DNA from: Sepiola atlantica
Taxonomy: Eukaryota; Mollusca; Cephalopoda; Sepiida; Sepiolidae
Direction: 5' to 3'
Assembly: GCA_963556195.1 (NCBI GenBank)
Contig: OY744525.1
Span: 21,850,186 to 21,914,185 of the forward strand
Length of the DNA stretch: 64,000 nucleotides
The translations under genes and the position numbers were made by a program. Positions 42,322 to 52,364 of this stretch are shown here, in pieces. The notes below the pieces were generated by a model, which ran no database searches, was not told where the DNA came from, and saw only the letters and a list, made by a program, of their open reading frames with translations. Each line of letters begins with the position of its first letter. Within the stretch, counting starts at the first letter, position 1.

Positions 42322-43053
42322 GTGTGTGTGTATGTATGTGTGTGTGCGTATGTATTTGTATGTATACATATGTGTATGTGCGTATAATTTTGTTTCAATT
42401 AGATTCTCTTTCTTGGAATCCAGACGGACTGAGAATCTATGACACGCGGTTTGTCTATTTCTTCTCTGTGTCTGGCTGCTTGTTTCTTTCTTTCTTTTCT
42501 CCTACCGAGTTTGAGAACACGAGTTTCGCTGGACGCATTTTATCTCGGCTGGAGATGTATGAATAAAAGTTGTGTATGTGATTATGCTTAGTTATGGTAA
42601 TGTGTGAGTGAGATTACGTGTGTGCGTGCGCATAGGATGTGTGCGTATTTAGGTTTGTGTATGCGCGTGAGTAAAGTTGTCTATATGTATGATATCGTCA
42701 AGTCGTATGTGTCATAATTTTGACACGGCAGTTTTTAGTTGATTAACTTAAAGATCGACCGCCATAGTTAAATATAAGTTTTAAATTTCCCCCTCTCTCT
42801 AAAAGATGTATCAAATTGGTTGCTACCACCACCCTCTCTGGTTGTGTTTGAACTGTCGTAGGGAAATTCAATTTTCTATCAGTCTCAAAAAAGTAATTGT
42901 CTGAGTGATGCTTGAAAAAACCGCACGGTTGAAATAAATTATTGCATCGACAATTATGTGATTTCGTGTTATTATATTTTATGTTATTCTTGCTCTGTTT
43001 ATTACATTGAGCTCTCATACCCAGATTTCCTCCTGGAATTACCTCATTATAAC

Positions 43054-43057
<4 letters not shown>

Positions 43058-43128
<71 letters not shown>
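43058..43128. repeat. (TA)n microsatellite
   Basis: TA array at the right edge of the Penelope-like element. Confidence 0.9.
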
Positions 43129-43131
<3 letters not shown>

Positions 43132-44425
43132 GGCTTTACAAACTTACTTTTTCTTGATTCAAACAATCTAACTTGAGCTCAGTGGGTGACCTACCGGGTC
43201 ACATTTTTTCTTCTGTGTGTGTTTTCTTTTGTTATGCAAAAAAAGAAATCTAAAAATCTTTGTTTTAAGATCCTTGAGAAACTTTAGTTAGAACTTGATT
43301 ACTCCCCTCACACATTCGCACACACATTCTTTCTGTTAATAATCAGGTTTAATCTAATAATCAGAATTAAAAACAAAACCAAGAAGAAGAAAATAATGCC
43401 GGTCGTGTAATGAAACAATGTCGACACGAAGGGAATTTTTTTTAAAGCATCTTTTTTGGCAAAGAAAGGAAATCGTTTCTTTTATTTCTCTCCATCTTGA
43501 AGGAACAAAAAGCGCATGTCAGCGCGAACAAAGGGAAGGAACTCGGCTTTTCTTCTTGGCGAGGTGGCCAACAGCATACGCAAAAATGTGCTTTTCTTTT
43601 TAGCCGCCTTGTTATTGTTACAAGCGGACCGATATCGCGCACATAACAATATGCGAGGCAAGCGAATAGAAGAATCATCAAATCTAAAAAGAATAATCTT
43701 AATAAATTAGAACAATTGTGTAAAATGTTCGGAAGTTTTTAGGAAAATTCCGTCTTCTAAGTTTGTTAATAGTTTCAAATGAAATTCGTCAGAACCAAAC
43801 AATAGAAGAAATAAGGAGAGGGTCCTGTTTACAACATAAATATAATACGAGAATGATCCCTGACTTTCCGGCACGGGTACGTTTTACACTAAATATCGTT
43901 CAAGGATATAGCTTTTTAAAGATATTTCACCCTCAATGGAAATTAAATAATAAAAATAAAAATAAATACAAAAAGCAGATATAAACAATACAATGATCTT
44001 AAATACAAAATCAAATATACAAAATTCACATATAAACTTGGAAGAAAGTACAAAAATGTTTTTGTGTAAAATCTTTGCGATGATAAAGGCTTCTTGTTAA
44101 GTATGTGTGTAGTGAATGCTGGTGCGGTTGTCTATAGCAAGACTTAAATGTGCCTGACTACAGTAGGGCGTATGTTTGACAATGGCATGTAAGTGTGAAA
44201 AGCTAAAAATAGGAGTCGTTTTTAGAATAGTTCAACATAAGGTGTAACAAAAGTGAAGAAGAAGAAGAAGAAGAAAAGGATACGTTAGTGTTCTTTGAAA
44301 AGCGATGCCTGCGTTGGTGAGGTGAGGAGGTGAAGGTGTTAAGTAAAGTGATGTGGAATAAGGTAACTGGTTTTGAACTCTAAATTTGACTGGTTTCATG
44401 TTTTGCAATTTTTGAGATGAAGATT
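43129..44425. other. No gene supported
   Basis: Between 43380 and 43710 there is less AT-rich DNA with overlapping frames on both strands (61-79 residues), none with a recognisable domain. A transposon leader or untranslated remnant is possible but unproven. (GAA)n lies near 44258-44277. Confidence 0.35.
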
Positions 44426-44614
44426 GATAATTTGGATTATTCGGACTACTATTCTCATATTACTTGTTATTTTCACAATGTTTCGGCCGATGTAATCTCC
44501 AACCATCTATAGTTACATCTTTTTGAACTTGACAATTAGCCCGATGATTTACCTTGGGAATGAAACACAAACGTTTCTGTGTAGCTTACTTTCCATGAGT
44601 ATATTTCATATACT

Positions 44615-44620
<6 letters not shown>
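44426..44620. repeat. Dispersed repeats (two families)
   Basis: 44430-44515 is a single arm of the 35268 family (TTCGGACTACTATTCTC, TTTCGGCCGATGTAATCTCC). 44528-44600 (TTGGGAATGAAACACAAACG, TTTCTGTGTAGCTTA) matches 60155-60225. Confidence 0.65.
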
Positions 44621-44670
<50 letters not shown>

Positions 44671-44689
44671 GGATCAAAATAAACCAAAG

Positions 44690-44807
44690 TGAAAACTTTT
44701 AGTAGATGTAACCTATTGTGAAAAGAATTCGCTCAATATACGAGATAGAGCAATAGTAGAGATAGAAGAAAAAAGAGTGATAAATATTATCACTCTTTTT
44801 TCTTCTA

Positions 44808-44811
<4 letters not shown>
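44690..44811. repeat. Repeat end with perfect 24-bp-stem hairpin
   Basis: GAGATAGAAGAAAAAAGAGT.. (44759 onward) and its exact complement ending at 44811 form a 24-bp stem with a 5-base loop. The left flank resembles 37010-37095 (CTATTGTGAA..TTCGCTCAATAT). Confidence 0.75.
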
Positions 44812-44841
<30 letters not shown>

Positions 44842-44899
44842 GTAAAATTCAAAGTTGAGCCCTGTCAGAAAGATTAAAAATAAACATTCACCTAAAGGT

Positions 44900-45170
44900 T
44901 TCAGTGCAACGCTCCGACTCTGTCGTTGAGTGCTATCGAATGTTTAGATGTTTATACTCGCAGCTTTCAGTATAAATATCACTGAATTTCTCTGTTATAA
45001 GGTGACAATCTCTCGTGGCCTAATGGTACTAGGTGAATGCTTACAGATTCAAGGTGTATCTGTGAACTGGGTTCGTGCCCTATAATTGTTTTTTTTCCTT
45101 GCGCTGATGAGAGCCATAAGCTTGAGACGACGTCGTACGTAGGTAAAATATTTAAAAAAAATAATAATTT
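44900..45170 (+). repeat. Probable tRNA-derived SINE, copy 2
   Basis: GTGGCCTAATGGTACTAGG (A-box-like) and GGGTTCGTGCCC (B-box, with a 3-bp T-stem) are followed by CGCTGATGAGAGCCATAAGC, shared with 29722-29965. It ends in an AAT-rich tail and a (TA)n array. Confidence 0.6.
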
Positions 45171-45174
45171 AATA

Positions 45175-45179
<5 letters not shown>

Positions 45180-45266
<87 letters not shown>

Positions 45267-45267
45267 G
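45180..45267. repeat. (TA)n microsatellite
   Basis: TA array; the matching array at the other edge of the next foldback is at 45727-45782. Confidence 0.9.
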
Positions 45268-45724
45268 GTACTTATATCGATCTTCACCCAGTTTTCGCGA
45301 GTTTCTTGTCGAAAGCGTTCGGCTATCCTATGCAAACGCCCGAGAGATGACGAGCCGATTTGTACCAGACGACAATTTTGATACGGTGCTGCGTCCTATG
45401 ATAATAATGTTTTGCCTGTTTTGTTTTGTGGTTAGGGTTAAAAATATTTATTTGATAACAGTAATTTCGCTCTGTTTTGCTTGTTTTATTTGTTTTGTTG
45501 TTTAAAAAGTTTCTTGCAAATATAACTAAAAATTATAGGACGCAACAACGTATCAAAATAACAAAAAATATCTTGAAAATATAACTTACAATCATAGGAC
45601 GCAGCACCGTATCAAAATTGTCGTCTGGTACAAATCGGCTCGTCATCTCTCGGGCGTTTGCGTAGGATAGCCGAACGCTTCCGACAAGAAACTAGCGAAA
45701 ACTGGGTCAAGATCGATATAAGTA

Positions 45725-45730
<6 letters not shown>
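45265..45730. repeat. Foldback with ~135-bp arms flanked by (TA)n on both sides
   Basis: The left arm 45267-45400 (GTACTTATATCGATCTTCAC, GATGACGAGCCGATTTGTAC) is mirrored by 45588-45730 (GTACAAATCGGCTCGTCATC, GATCGATATAAGTACC). The loop (about 190 bp) contains GTTAGGGTTA, a minimal telomere-like word. Confidence 0.85.
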
Positions 45731-45763
<33 letters not shown>

Positions 45764-45784
45764 TATATATATATATATATAATT

Positions 45785-46025
45785 TACTTTTATAGTCAAC
45801 ATCAAGACCGGCGGGACAGTTATAAAAATGGGGGGGGGGCTCTCCTTAAAAGTGGAGGGAGGGCCCGGTTAATCACATGCATATATAACTACATTATTGA
45901 TGACCGTAAAGTGGGGGGGGGGGGAAGTAAAAAAGTAGGGGGGCTTGAACCCCCCCCCCCCCCCGGTTCTGCCGTCTATGAACATATTTGATATCTAGAC
46001 AATGTCGGGTAAGTTAGCTAGTCTT
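45785..46025. repeat. G/C-rich dispersed repeat, copy 2, ending CTAG
   Basis: Inverted relative of 2334-2535, with G9-G13 and C15 runs. It continues to GTTAGCTAG (46013-46021) followed by T, the same terminal word as at 2051-2058, so the C-rich repeat and the Helitron-like end may belong to one family. Confidence 0.55.
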
Positions 46026-46335
46026 TAGTAATCAATAAAATTTCTTAATAAAATCTCAAAAACGTACATTATAGAGAGGTAGATGCGATAGTATACCTTA
46101 GCCAAAACCAGTTATTATTTTAACTGATTAATACCGAAACGTTGTGAGTTCAAGTCCTGGCTGCAACTTTTCTTCCCACCTATTTCTTGTGATTGCATAT
46201 TGATTAAGCCCAAAATATTTTTTTTTTTCATTATTAAAAAGAAATTTCGAAAAATTATTATTTAATTTTTATTTCTTGTGAAAAAATTATTTAATTTTTA
46301 TTTCCCTCGACTAAATTCTGACGAGTGTGTTTTTG
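46026..46335. repeat. tRNA-like sequence and AT-rich flank
   Basis: GTGAGTTCAAGTCCTGGC (near 46147-46164) resembles a tRNA T-arm/B-box in a SINE-like context. The rest is AT-rich with no gene. Confidence 0.35.
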
Positions 46336-46337
46336 CA

Positions 46338-46585
46338 AAAAATTTTAGGCACTTCTGTAGTATATATGAAGCGGCTGCCGATTAAGAAATCGAAATTGAA
46401 GAGTTCCGTTTTTTTTTCTCCAAGTACCATTCATTCAGAATTCACCGGAAGTTGAATTTAGTATTTAGAAAATGGAGTTAAATGAGATTAATCTTCGAGA
46501 CATTGGTAATTTAATGAACCAGCCGCAAAAAACAATAGATTTTTTACAGGCACACCGCCTGATTTCTTAATGTTAGGGTTAGGGT

Positions 46586-46620
<35 letters not shown>

Positions 46621-46648
46621 GGTTTAGGGTTAGGTTTAGGGTTAGGGT

Positions 46649-46713
<65 letters not shown>

Positions 46714-46925
46714 TAGGTTAGGGTTAGGGTTTTTTATTTAAAATTATTTTACTTCATATAATAAAAAAAAGAAATTGTTAATTTTTACCCAAAAACAAAC
46801 CAGTCTTGCATTTTTTTTTATGTTGTAAAAAAATCACTTCCGGTTGAATTACCTCCCTTTATTTTCAGTAGAAGGACAGAAAATCTGCTGCTTCATATAT
46901 ACTACAGAAGTGCCAAATTTTATTA
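46338..46925. mobile_element. Inverted-repeat element with a long telomere-like core
   Basis: The outer repeat GGCACTTCTGTAGTATATAT (46348-46367), followed by GAAGC, is mirrored at about 46889-46913. A second pair, TTCACCGGAAGTTGAATT and, inverted, AATTCAACCGGAAGTGATT, lies inside. The TTAGGG-type array 46573-46730 sits between them. No ORF and no clear target duplication. Confidence 0.65.
46573..46730 (+). repeat. Interstitial telomere-like array (TTAGGG / TTTAGGG)
   Basis: About 24 units alternating between TTAGGG and TTTAGGG, with one clipped unit near the end. This is the longest telomere-like tract in the window. Confidence 0.95.
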
Positions 46926-47827
46926 TTCATTCATGAGACCTTCTCTGGGCTTAACTGTACATCATTAAAAATATGAATAAGATTATAATTTTTTATTTTT
47001 GTGCAGACTTATATCGTCATAAACAATTATCATTCAAAGTTTTGTGTGAAAAAAAAGAAGTGTTTTTTTATTTTTATTTTACATTTTCAAATATTCTTAC
47101 CTTTCGGAAACAGGATGCTGACATTCTCGAAAACCACCTAACATATGAGGTGAAGTCTCGACTCCAATCCTGACATGCTGGACTTAGGATCACTTTGAGG
47201 GGTTAAAAAAAGGCCTGTTTTCATCTTCATTCCAATCAAATAAATTCCAGAATAATGAAGAACTAAAAACTAACAGCGATTTTTTAAAGTCTATCACGAG
47301 TTATGTTCTCTTGTTGAAGTCGTTGAGTAACCCTCAAAATTAAGGTCGCTTAGTTCGTTTCCAAAAAGTAAGCACATTAGAAAATCTTAAATAAATAATA
47401 AGAAGAAAACAACTTTAACCTTAGTTCGTCATTTAAGTTTCTTCTTACAAACCAAAACTTTAAGTTTTGCAGTTGTCTTTTCTTGGTCAAAAAAAGATGG
47501 CCGACTTTATTATTTGCGTAAATTATCAAAATTTAAATTTTTTTTTCACAAAAACCAGGTTTAAAGAAAAAAATGATTTTTTCTCTTACTTTCAATTGTT
47601 GAATAATTCTCTTTAGGGTTCGTGTTGGGATCGAATATTTATCACATTTTTTTTATCGCAATTAAGCAGATAATCTCTTATTCGAAAGCAGACCAAAATG
47701 GGCAATATGTATGTTATGGGTAAATATAAAAACTTTGAAATTATTTATAAAAGGCTTGATGGAAAATGTGGTACGTATAATTTGGAAGTGGTATTGGCCT
47801 TAGTGTAAATTTACCACACCAAAATGG
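46926..47827. other. No gene seen
   Basis: AT-rich. A 66-residue frame at 46973-47173 has no recognisable motif. The segment near 47750-47800 (AATGTGGTACGTATAATTTG) recurs near 50315. Confidence 0.4.
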
Positions 47828-48612
47828 AAGGTTTTGAATTACCCACTAGACACTATCCTCGAGTGTCTTCAGTCTCTCTGTACAAGGGTTTGTCAGGACA
47901 TAGTATTCAAAGCCCAAATAAGATCCCATCGACACGGCTATACATTGGGTCATACAGGGAATGGTGCACCTTCTCCAAGTAATATTACCTCAAGTAACAG
48001 CACTTAGCTTGATACTTACCAGACTAGATAGACTCTTGTCCTGGAATTACTTACATCTAAAAACATACACACACGCATACACACACATATATATATATAT
48101 ATATATAAAAATTGAATTACCTACAAGACACTATCCTCGAGTGTCTTCGGTCTCTCTGTACAAGGGTTTTTCAGAAAAACGTGACATGAGGATACTTCAC
48201 CCTACAAGTAAACCCTGACCAAATATTAATAATAGCATCGTCTTCGAAGGCCAAATAAGATCCCCTCGACACGGCTATACACTGGCTCATACGAGATATG
48301 ATGCACCTTTTCCAAATAATGTTACCTAAAATAACAGCACTTAGCTGGATACTCCACCAGACTAGATAGATTTTTGTCCTGGAATCCGGGGAGACCAAGA
48401 GACCACAAGAAATATATACTATAACATAATTAACTGGTCAATTGGGGAGAGGATAATTAATATTCTTGACTTTTTTACTAACTCAACGTTTGACAGGTAA
48501 GGGATAACTTTAATGGAATATCTATGTATCTCATGTAGAGATTAAGTGTTATTCCCAGGAAGGGGCCCCTTGATTTCTGATACCTTCGACTGAAGTAAAA
48601 TGAAACAAAAGT
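47828..48612. repeat. Dispersed repeat, copies 2 and 3
   Basis: GAATTACC..AGACACTATCCTCGAGTG occurs at about 47836 and again at about 48114. The second run is the longer and matches 27975-28460 to its end (GACTGAAGTAAAATGAAACA). A short (TA)n lies between them. Confidence 0.7.
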
Positions 48613-48614
48613 TA

Positions 48615-49500
48615 AGTTAATGACTTGGAGGGAAACTATGGAAAGTAAAGGTCTGAGAGTGAATATTAGTAAGACCAAAGTGATGATCAGTGGTTGTAGT
48701 GTTGGAAAGTCTCCAGAAAGAGAAATAAGCTCCTGCTCAGTTTGTGAAAACGGAATTGAGTGCAACTCATTTTTTGTAATACTTGTAAATCTTGGCTACA
48801 CAAGAAGTGTAATGGAACTAGAGGTAGGGTAAGAGATGATCACCAGTTTGTCTGAAAAAGTGTACAACAATGGAGACGGATGAGAACTCAGATGTGGAGA
48901 AAGTATATTTGGATGACGAGGCTACTGAGGTTGTCAAGAAGTTTTGCTACCTTAGTGATACCATTGGAGCACAGGGGAGCTGATGCTAGTGTTATTGCAA
49001 GAGTTAGGAATGAATGGAGTAAGTTCAGGGAACTTTTGCCATTACTAACCAGCAGAGTGTTACCACTGTAGACCAAGGGAAGAGTCTATCAACATGTGTG
49101 CACAGTGTGATGAGGTATGGAAGTACAACCTGGCAAATGAAGGTTGAGGATATATGTTGCATGGGGAGAAATGATATGAGAATGATATGATAGATGTGTA
49201 ATATGAGTCTTAAAGATGGGAAGATATAAATCTGGACAGTGTGGGGAGATGTGTGCAAAATAGGAGACTTGGTTTGGTCACATTGAAAGAATGGATGAGA
49301 GTGCTTGGGTTAGTAGATGTAGAACAGTTGAGTTAGCAGGGTCAGTTGGTAGGGGAAGATCAAAGAAACATGGAAAGAAGTGATAATGATAAATTTGAGG
49401 GAAAAAGGGATAACTAAAGACCTGGTCAAAGATAGGTTAGTTTGGAAGTCAATCTCTAAAAGCCGTCCAACACATGCCAGGATGTAAAATGGCCATAAAC
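48615..49500 (+). pseudogene. LINE post-RT fragment
   Basis: The plus strand carries METMESKGLRVNISKTKVMI-like text (SKGLRVNISKTKVMISGCSV), then CSVCENGIECN, then VEKVYLDDEATEVVKKFCYL in a second frame, and later the family 3' end AGTTTGGAAGTCAATC..GTCCAACACATGCC. The RT catalytic box is missing, so truncation is deeper than at 5.5 and 22.3 kb. It starts exactly at the end of the dispersed repeat. Frameshifts occur throughout, so it is inactive. Confidence 0.7.
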
Positions 49501-50100
49501 CGATGAATGATGATCGTCATCTTCATCACCATATCTTTGAATCTTCCAGTAGAGAAGTGGCCAATATGTATGTATGGAGCTGGGGTTTACTTTCAGCAGC
49601 CTCATAACTCTCGCTTCCCTTATTTTGTCATTTAGTCCTCACATTCCATGAGCAATGTTTCTGACAAAGGGGGGAAGAATTGCTGTTTCTGGGTTGGAAT
49701 CTATCCATCTAACACTTATCGTTGGCTAGTTTTTGACCTTGAAGTAATATTTATTTGTTTAAGCTCCAAACATCAAGTGGCTTCACGCCTTGTCTGGAGC
49801 GACTTCCATATAAATAATTTTTTTTAAAACTATCTCTGGACAGCTATTTATTTATCTCTCTTTCCCTTAGATCCTTTGTTATCACTTCCTCCCATGTTTT
49901 CCTTGGCCTTCCCCTGTGACAAAAGGATAAGAATTGCTGTTTTCTGGGGCAGAATCTATCTATCTAGCACATATCGTTGGATATTTTTGACCTTGAAGTA
50001 ATTTTTTTTTACCTCCTTACATCAAGTTGCTTCATGTCTCGTCTGGAGCAATTTCCAGTAAATATATCTATATATATGTAAGGAAATTAACATATTTGAA
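49501..50100. repeat. LINE tail and duplicated LINE 3' UTR segments
   Basis: GATGAATGATGATCG is the LINE tail. Then two diverged copies of a ~155-bp segment (AGAATTGCTGTTT, ATCTATC.ATCTA.CAC, TTGACCTTGAAGTAAT, TCGTCTGGAGC) lie at about 49670-49830 and 49928-50065. Their ends match the LINE 3' UTR at 18285-18330. Confidence 0.6.
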
Positions 50101-50111
50101 GCACGAATTAG

Positions 50112-50276
50112 AATGTATTAAAGTGAAATATTTTGAAAATCAACAATCGTGCAATTTTAAATGAAAAATTCATTTATTTAATTAATTTTATTTAATTTAA
50201 AAAAAAAGAAAAAATGAATTTTTCATTTAAAATTGCACGATTGTTGATTTTCAAAATATTTCACTTTAATATATAC
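50112..50276. repeat. Foldback with ~60-bp arms
   Basis: TATTAAAGTGAAATATTTTG..AATCGTGCAATTTTAAATG (50116-50172) is mirrored by CATTTAAAATTGCACGATTG..CAAAATATTTCACTTTAATA (50224-50271). Confidence 0.85.
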
Positions 50277-50760
50277 ATATATATAAATTTTCAAATTTTA
50301 TAAAAAAGCGTGGGGGAAAATGTAGTATGTATAATTTGGAAGAGGTACCACAACTCACACAATAAATACAGAAAGTGGCAATATTATTTTGTTTTAGAAA
50401 CAGAAATATTTTATTTGTTTATTTTTAATATATATTTTTTATGTGGTTTACTTTTGTTTTTGCATTTGATTATTTTTCTTTTTGTAACGTTTTGATGGAG
50501 AGTCGAGACTAAAGATGATGCCATTCTCCTCTCTTCGAAGATATGTGAATAAGAAAATGTAGGTCAAATTTACCTTATAAGCAAAATGACTTTTCGAGAA
50601 AGTCTCAGCTACCCCATACAGAGTTATTCAACTAGTTGAATTTGAATTGCTTTTAGTTTTTGCGACTATTTCAGTGGAACCATATTGGTCCGAAACGACC
50701 TCGTTTATTTCACATTTTCCCTTTGTTTTTAAGTATATATATATTCAGTCCTATCTTTAT
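50277..50760. other. No gene seen
   Basis: AT-rich; a 61-residue frame has no recognisable motif. TTCAGTGGAACCATATTGG..CGAAACGACC near 50670 is of the same general style as the closing words of other repeats. Confidence 0.35.
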
Positions 50761-50763
50761 ATA

Positions 50764-51146
50764 CAGGGTGGGCCAAAATAAGGGTCCTATCTTTAAATTT
50801 GAATAACTTGAATTTGAATAACTTCCACAAAATAAAAGTTAAACTCACCAAACTTTATGTGTGTGTAGACTGACCCTTCCGAGATTTTTTGAAATAAACA
50901 AAACAAATTTTAGCCGAAAAACACTTCTTAAAACTTACAAAAACTAAAGTATTGTTTTTTACACTGTTTTGAGTTTTTTAAGCAAAAATAATGTTTTCTA
51001 AATGAGGGTACGTTCCTTAGGGCTAATACGGCTCATGCTTGCTTCGGAAGGGGTCCTTTACTTATTCTAAAAAAAAAAAATTAAAAAAAATCAATAAATA
51101 AAAAAGTTATGAATTTTTAAAAATAGGACCCTTATTTTTGCCCACC

Positions 51147-51149
<3 letters not shown>
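50764..51149. mobile_element. MITE copy 2 (386 bp)
   Basis: Same termini, TA target and orientation as 25772-26155. It differs mainly in the length of an internal A run. A (TA)n array follows it directly. Confidence 0.9.
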
Positions 51150-51192
<43 letters not shown>

Positions 51193-51760
51193 TCGACAAA
51201 TACCCGTCCCAAGACGAATAAAATTAATTCCCCGAATAGAACAGTTTCGCATCAATTTTTATGACTAAAATCAATATATAATGAGACTAAACCTTATATC
51301 TAGAATCCTTATTTCAATTTTGATCAAAATCCATTACCATGATTTGGATTCTAGAAAATGTCTAGAATTTAAGGCTGAAGCTTAAGAGGTCTTAAGAAGA
51401 GATTCATGGAATATTTCTTAATTAGTGTCTAATGACTATGGACAAAATTCAATGTAAATTTAAATATTTAAATGTTCAAATGGAGAGGGTAGTTTATATT
51501 ATCCACCCTAAAACCCCTTTAAAATACCCCAAAGAAACTGAAATTTGAGGAATATTTATTCATTGATATCTAATATCTATTGTTAAATGTCACAAAAATC
51601 GGAGGTATCTGAATTTTCACCCTTTATACCCCCTTTGCATTAAACTAAAGTAGCATAAATATAGCGCACATTTTAGCTCCTTACGCCTAGCAGCTGTGTT
51701 TCAAAATTCATAATGATCGGTTAATTAGCTTAGGAGTGAATCCTGTTCATACAAATATAT
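51193..51760 (-). mobile_element. Non-autonomous Helitron-like element, copy 2
   Basis: The body matches 27357-27950 (AAAATTAATTCC, ATGA.ACTAAACCTTATATCT, ATGATCGGTTAATTAG, TAGGAGTGAATCCTGT). The terminal palindrome and CTRR are partly mutated here. Confidence 0.5.
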
Positions 51761-51814
51761 AGACATATACACATACCTAACTTATATATATATATATATA
51801 TATATAAATTCCCG

Positions 51815-52006
51815 AAACAGTTTTTCATGGTAAACCACTGATGATCCCTTAAAATAGTGTTAGAAACAAACTAATATAATAACTGTAAAAAATAAATTGA
51901 CTTACATGAGTGTTTTTTCCACTGAAAGACTTGGGACTATAAGTTTGTTTTTTTTGTGTTTTTTAAAGTTTTTTTTTTATATAGTTTTAATGGTTCAGAA
52001 ACTTCC

Positions 52007-52014
<8 letters not shown>
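51815..52014. repeat. Dispersed repeat, copy without mariner
   Basis: Paralogue of 13888-14110; it continues directly into (TA)n. Confidence 0.75.

Positions 52015-52099
<85 letters not shown>
52013..52099. repeat. (TA)n(GA)n microsatellite
   Basis: TA array to 52070, then GA units. The repeat-encoded frame is an artefact. Confidence 0.9.
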
Positions 52100-52103
<4 letters not shown>

Positions 52104-52283
52104 TGGTATGATTTGAAAGAAATCCAACAGAGTACTGTGATTATTTAATAATAAAAGCATAATATTTACTTATTTATTAATAATGTTACAGAATATCAGA
52201 TCAAATTAACATGATACCATAGGTTTCCAATTGGCAGCGGACCAAGATCGAAAAATAGTTTTTTTTTTAGTTTATTTATATAT

Positions 52284-52362
52284 ATAAACAAGTTGCTACC
52301 CGGCTATCTTCAGCCATATCTGATATCAAATATGGTTGAAGATAGCCGTGTAGCGATTTGTT
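52284..52362. repeat. Small foldback
   Basis: ACAAGTTGCTACCCGGCTAT..GAT is mirrored by ATAGCCGTGTAGCGATTTGT with a loop around GATATCAAATATGG. Confidence 0.75.
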
Positions 52363-52364
52363 TA

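Larger units (their letters stand above)
39274..42986 (+). mobile_element. Penelope-like retroelement framed by ~0.85-kb inverted repeats
   Basis: The left arm (39274 to about 40125) and right arm (about 42150-42986) are reverse complements almost base for base. Shared words include CGTCCAGCGAAACTCGTG versus CACGAGTTTCGCTGGACG, and AACACAACCAGAGAGGGTGG versus its complement at 42828-42847. Between the arms lie a truncated RT fragment, a GIY-YIG-containing frame and an AT/GT-rich 3' region. The right side extends to about 43055 with sequence that matches the isolated repeat at 37870-38045. Penelope-like elements are known to carry terminal repeats in direct or inverted order, which fits. The short frames inside the arms (39703-40020, 42255-42566) are repeat shadows. 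Confidence 0.85.

Noticed and set aside
43418..43710. Overlapping frames on both strands in a less AT-rich patch
   Set aside because: No domain, no conservation evidence and no splice or start context; left as unassigned sequence.
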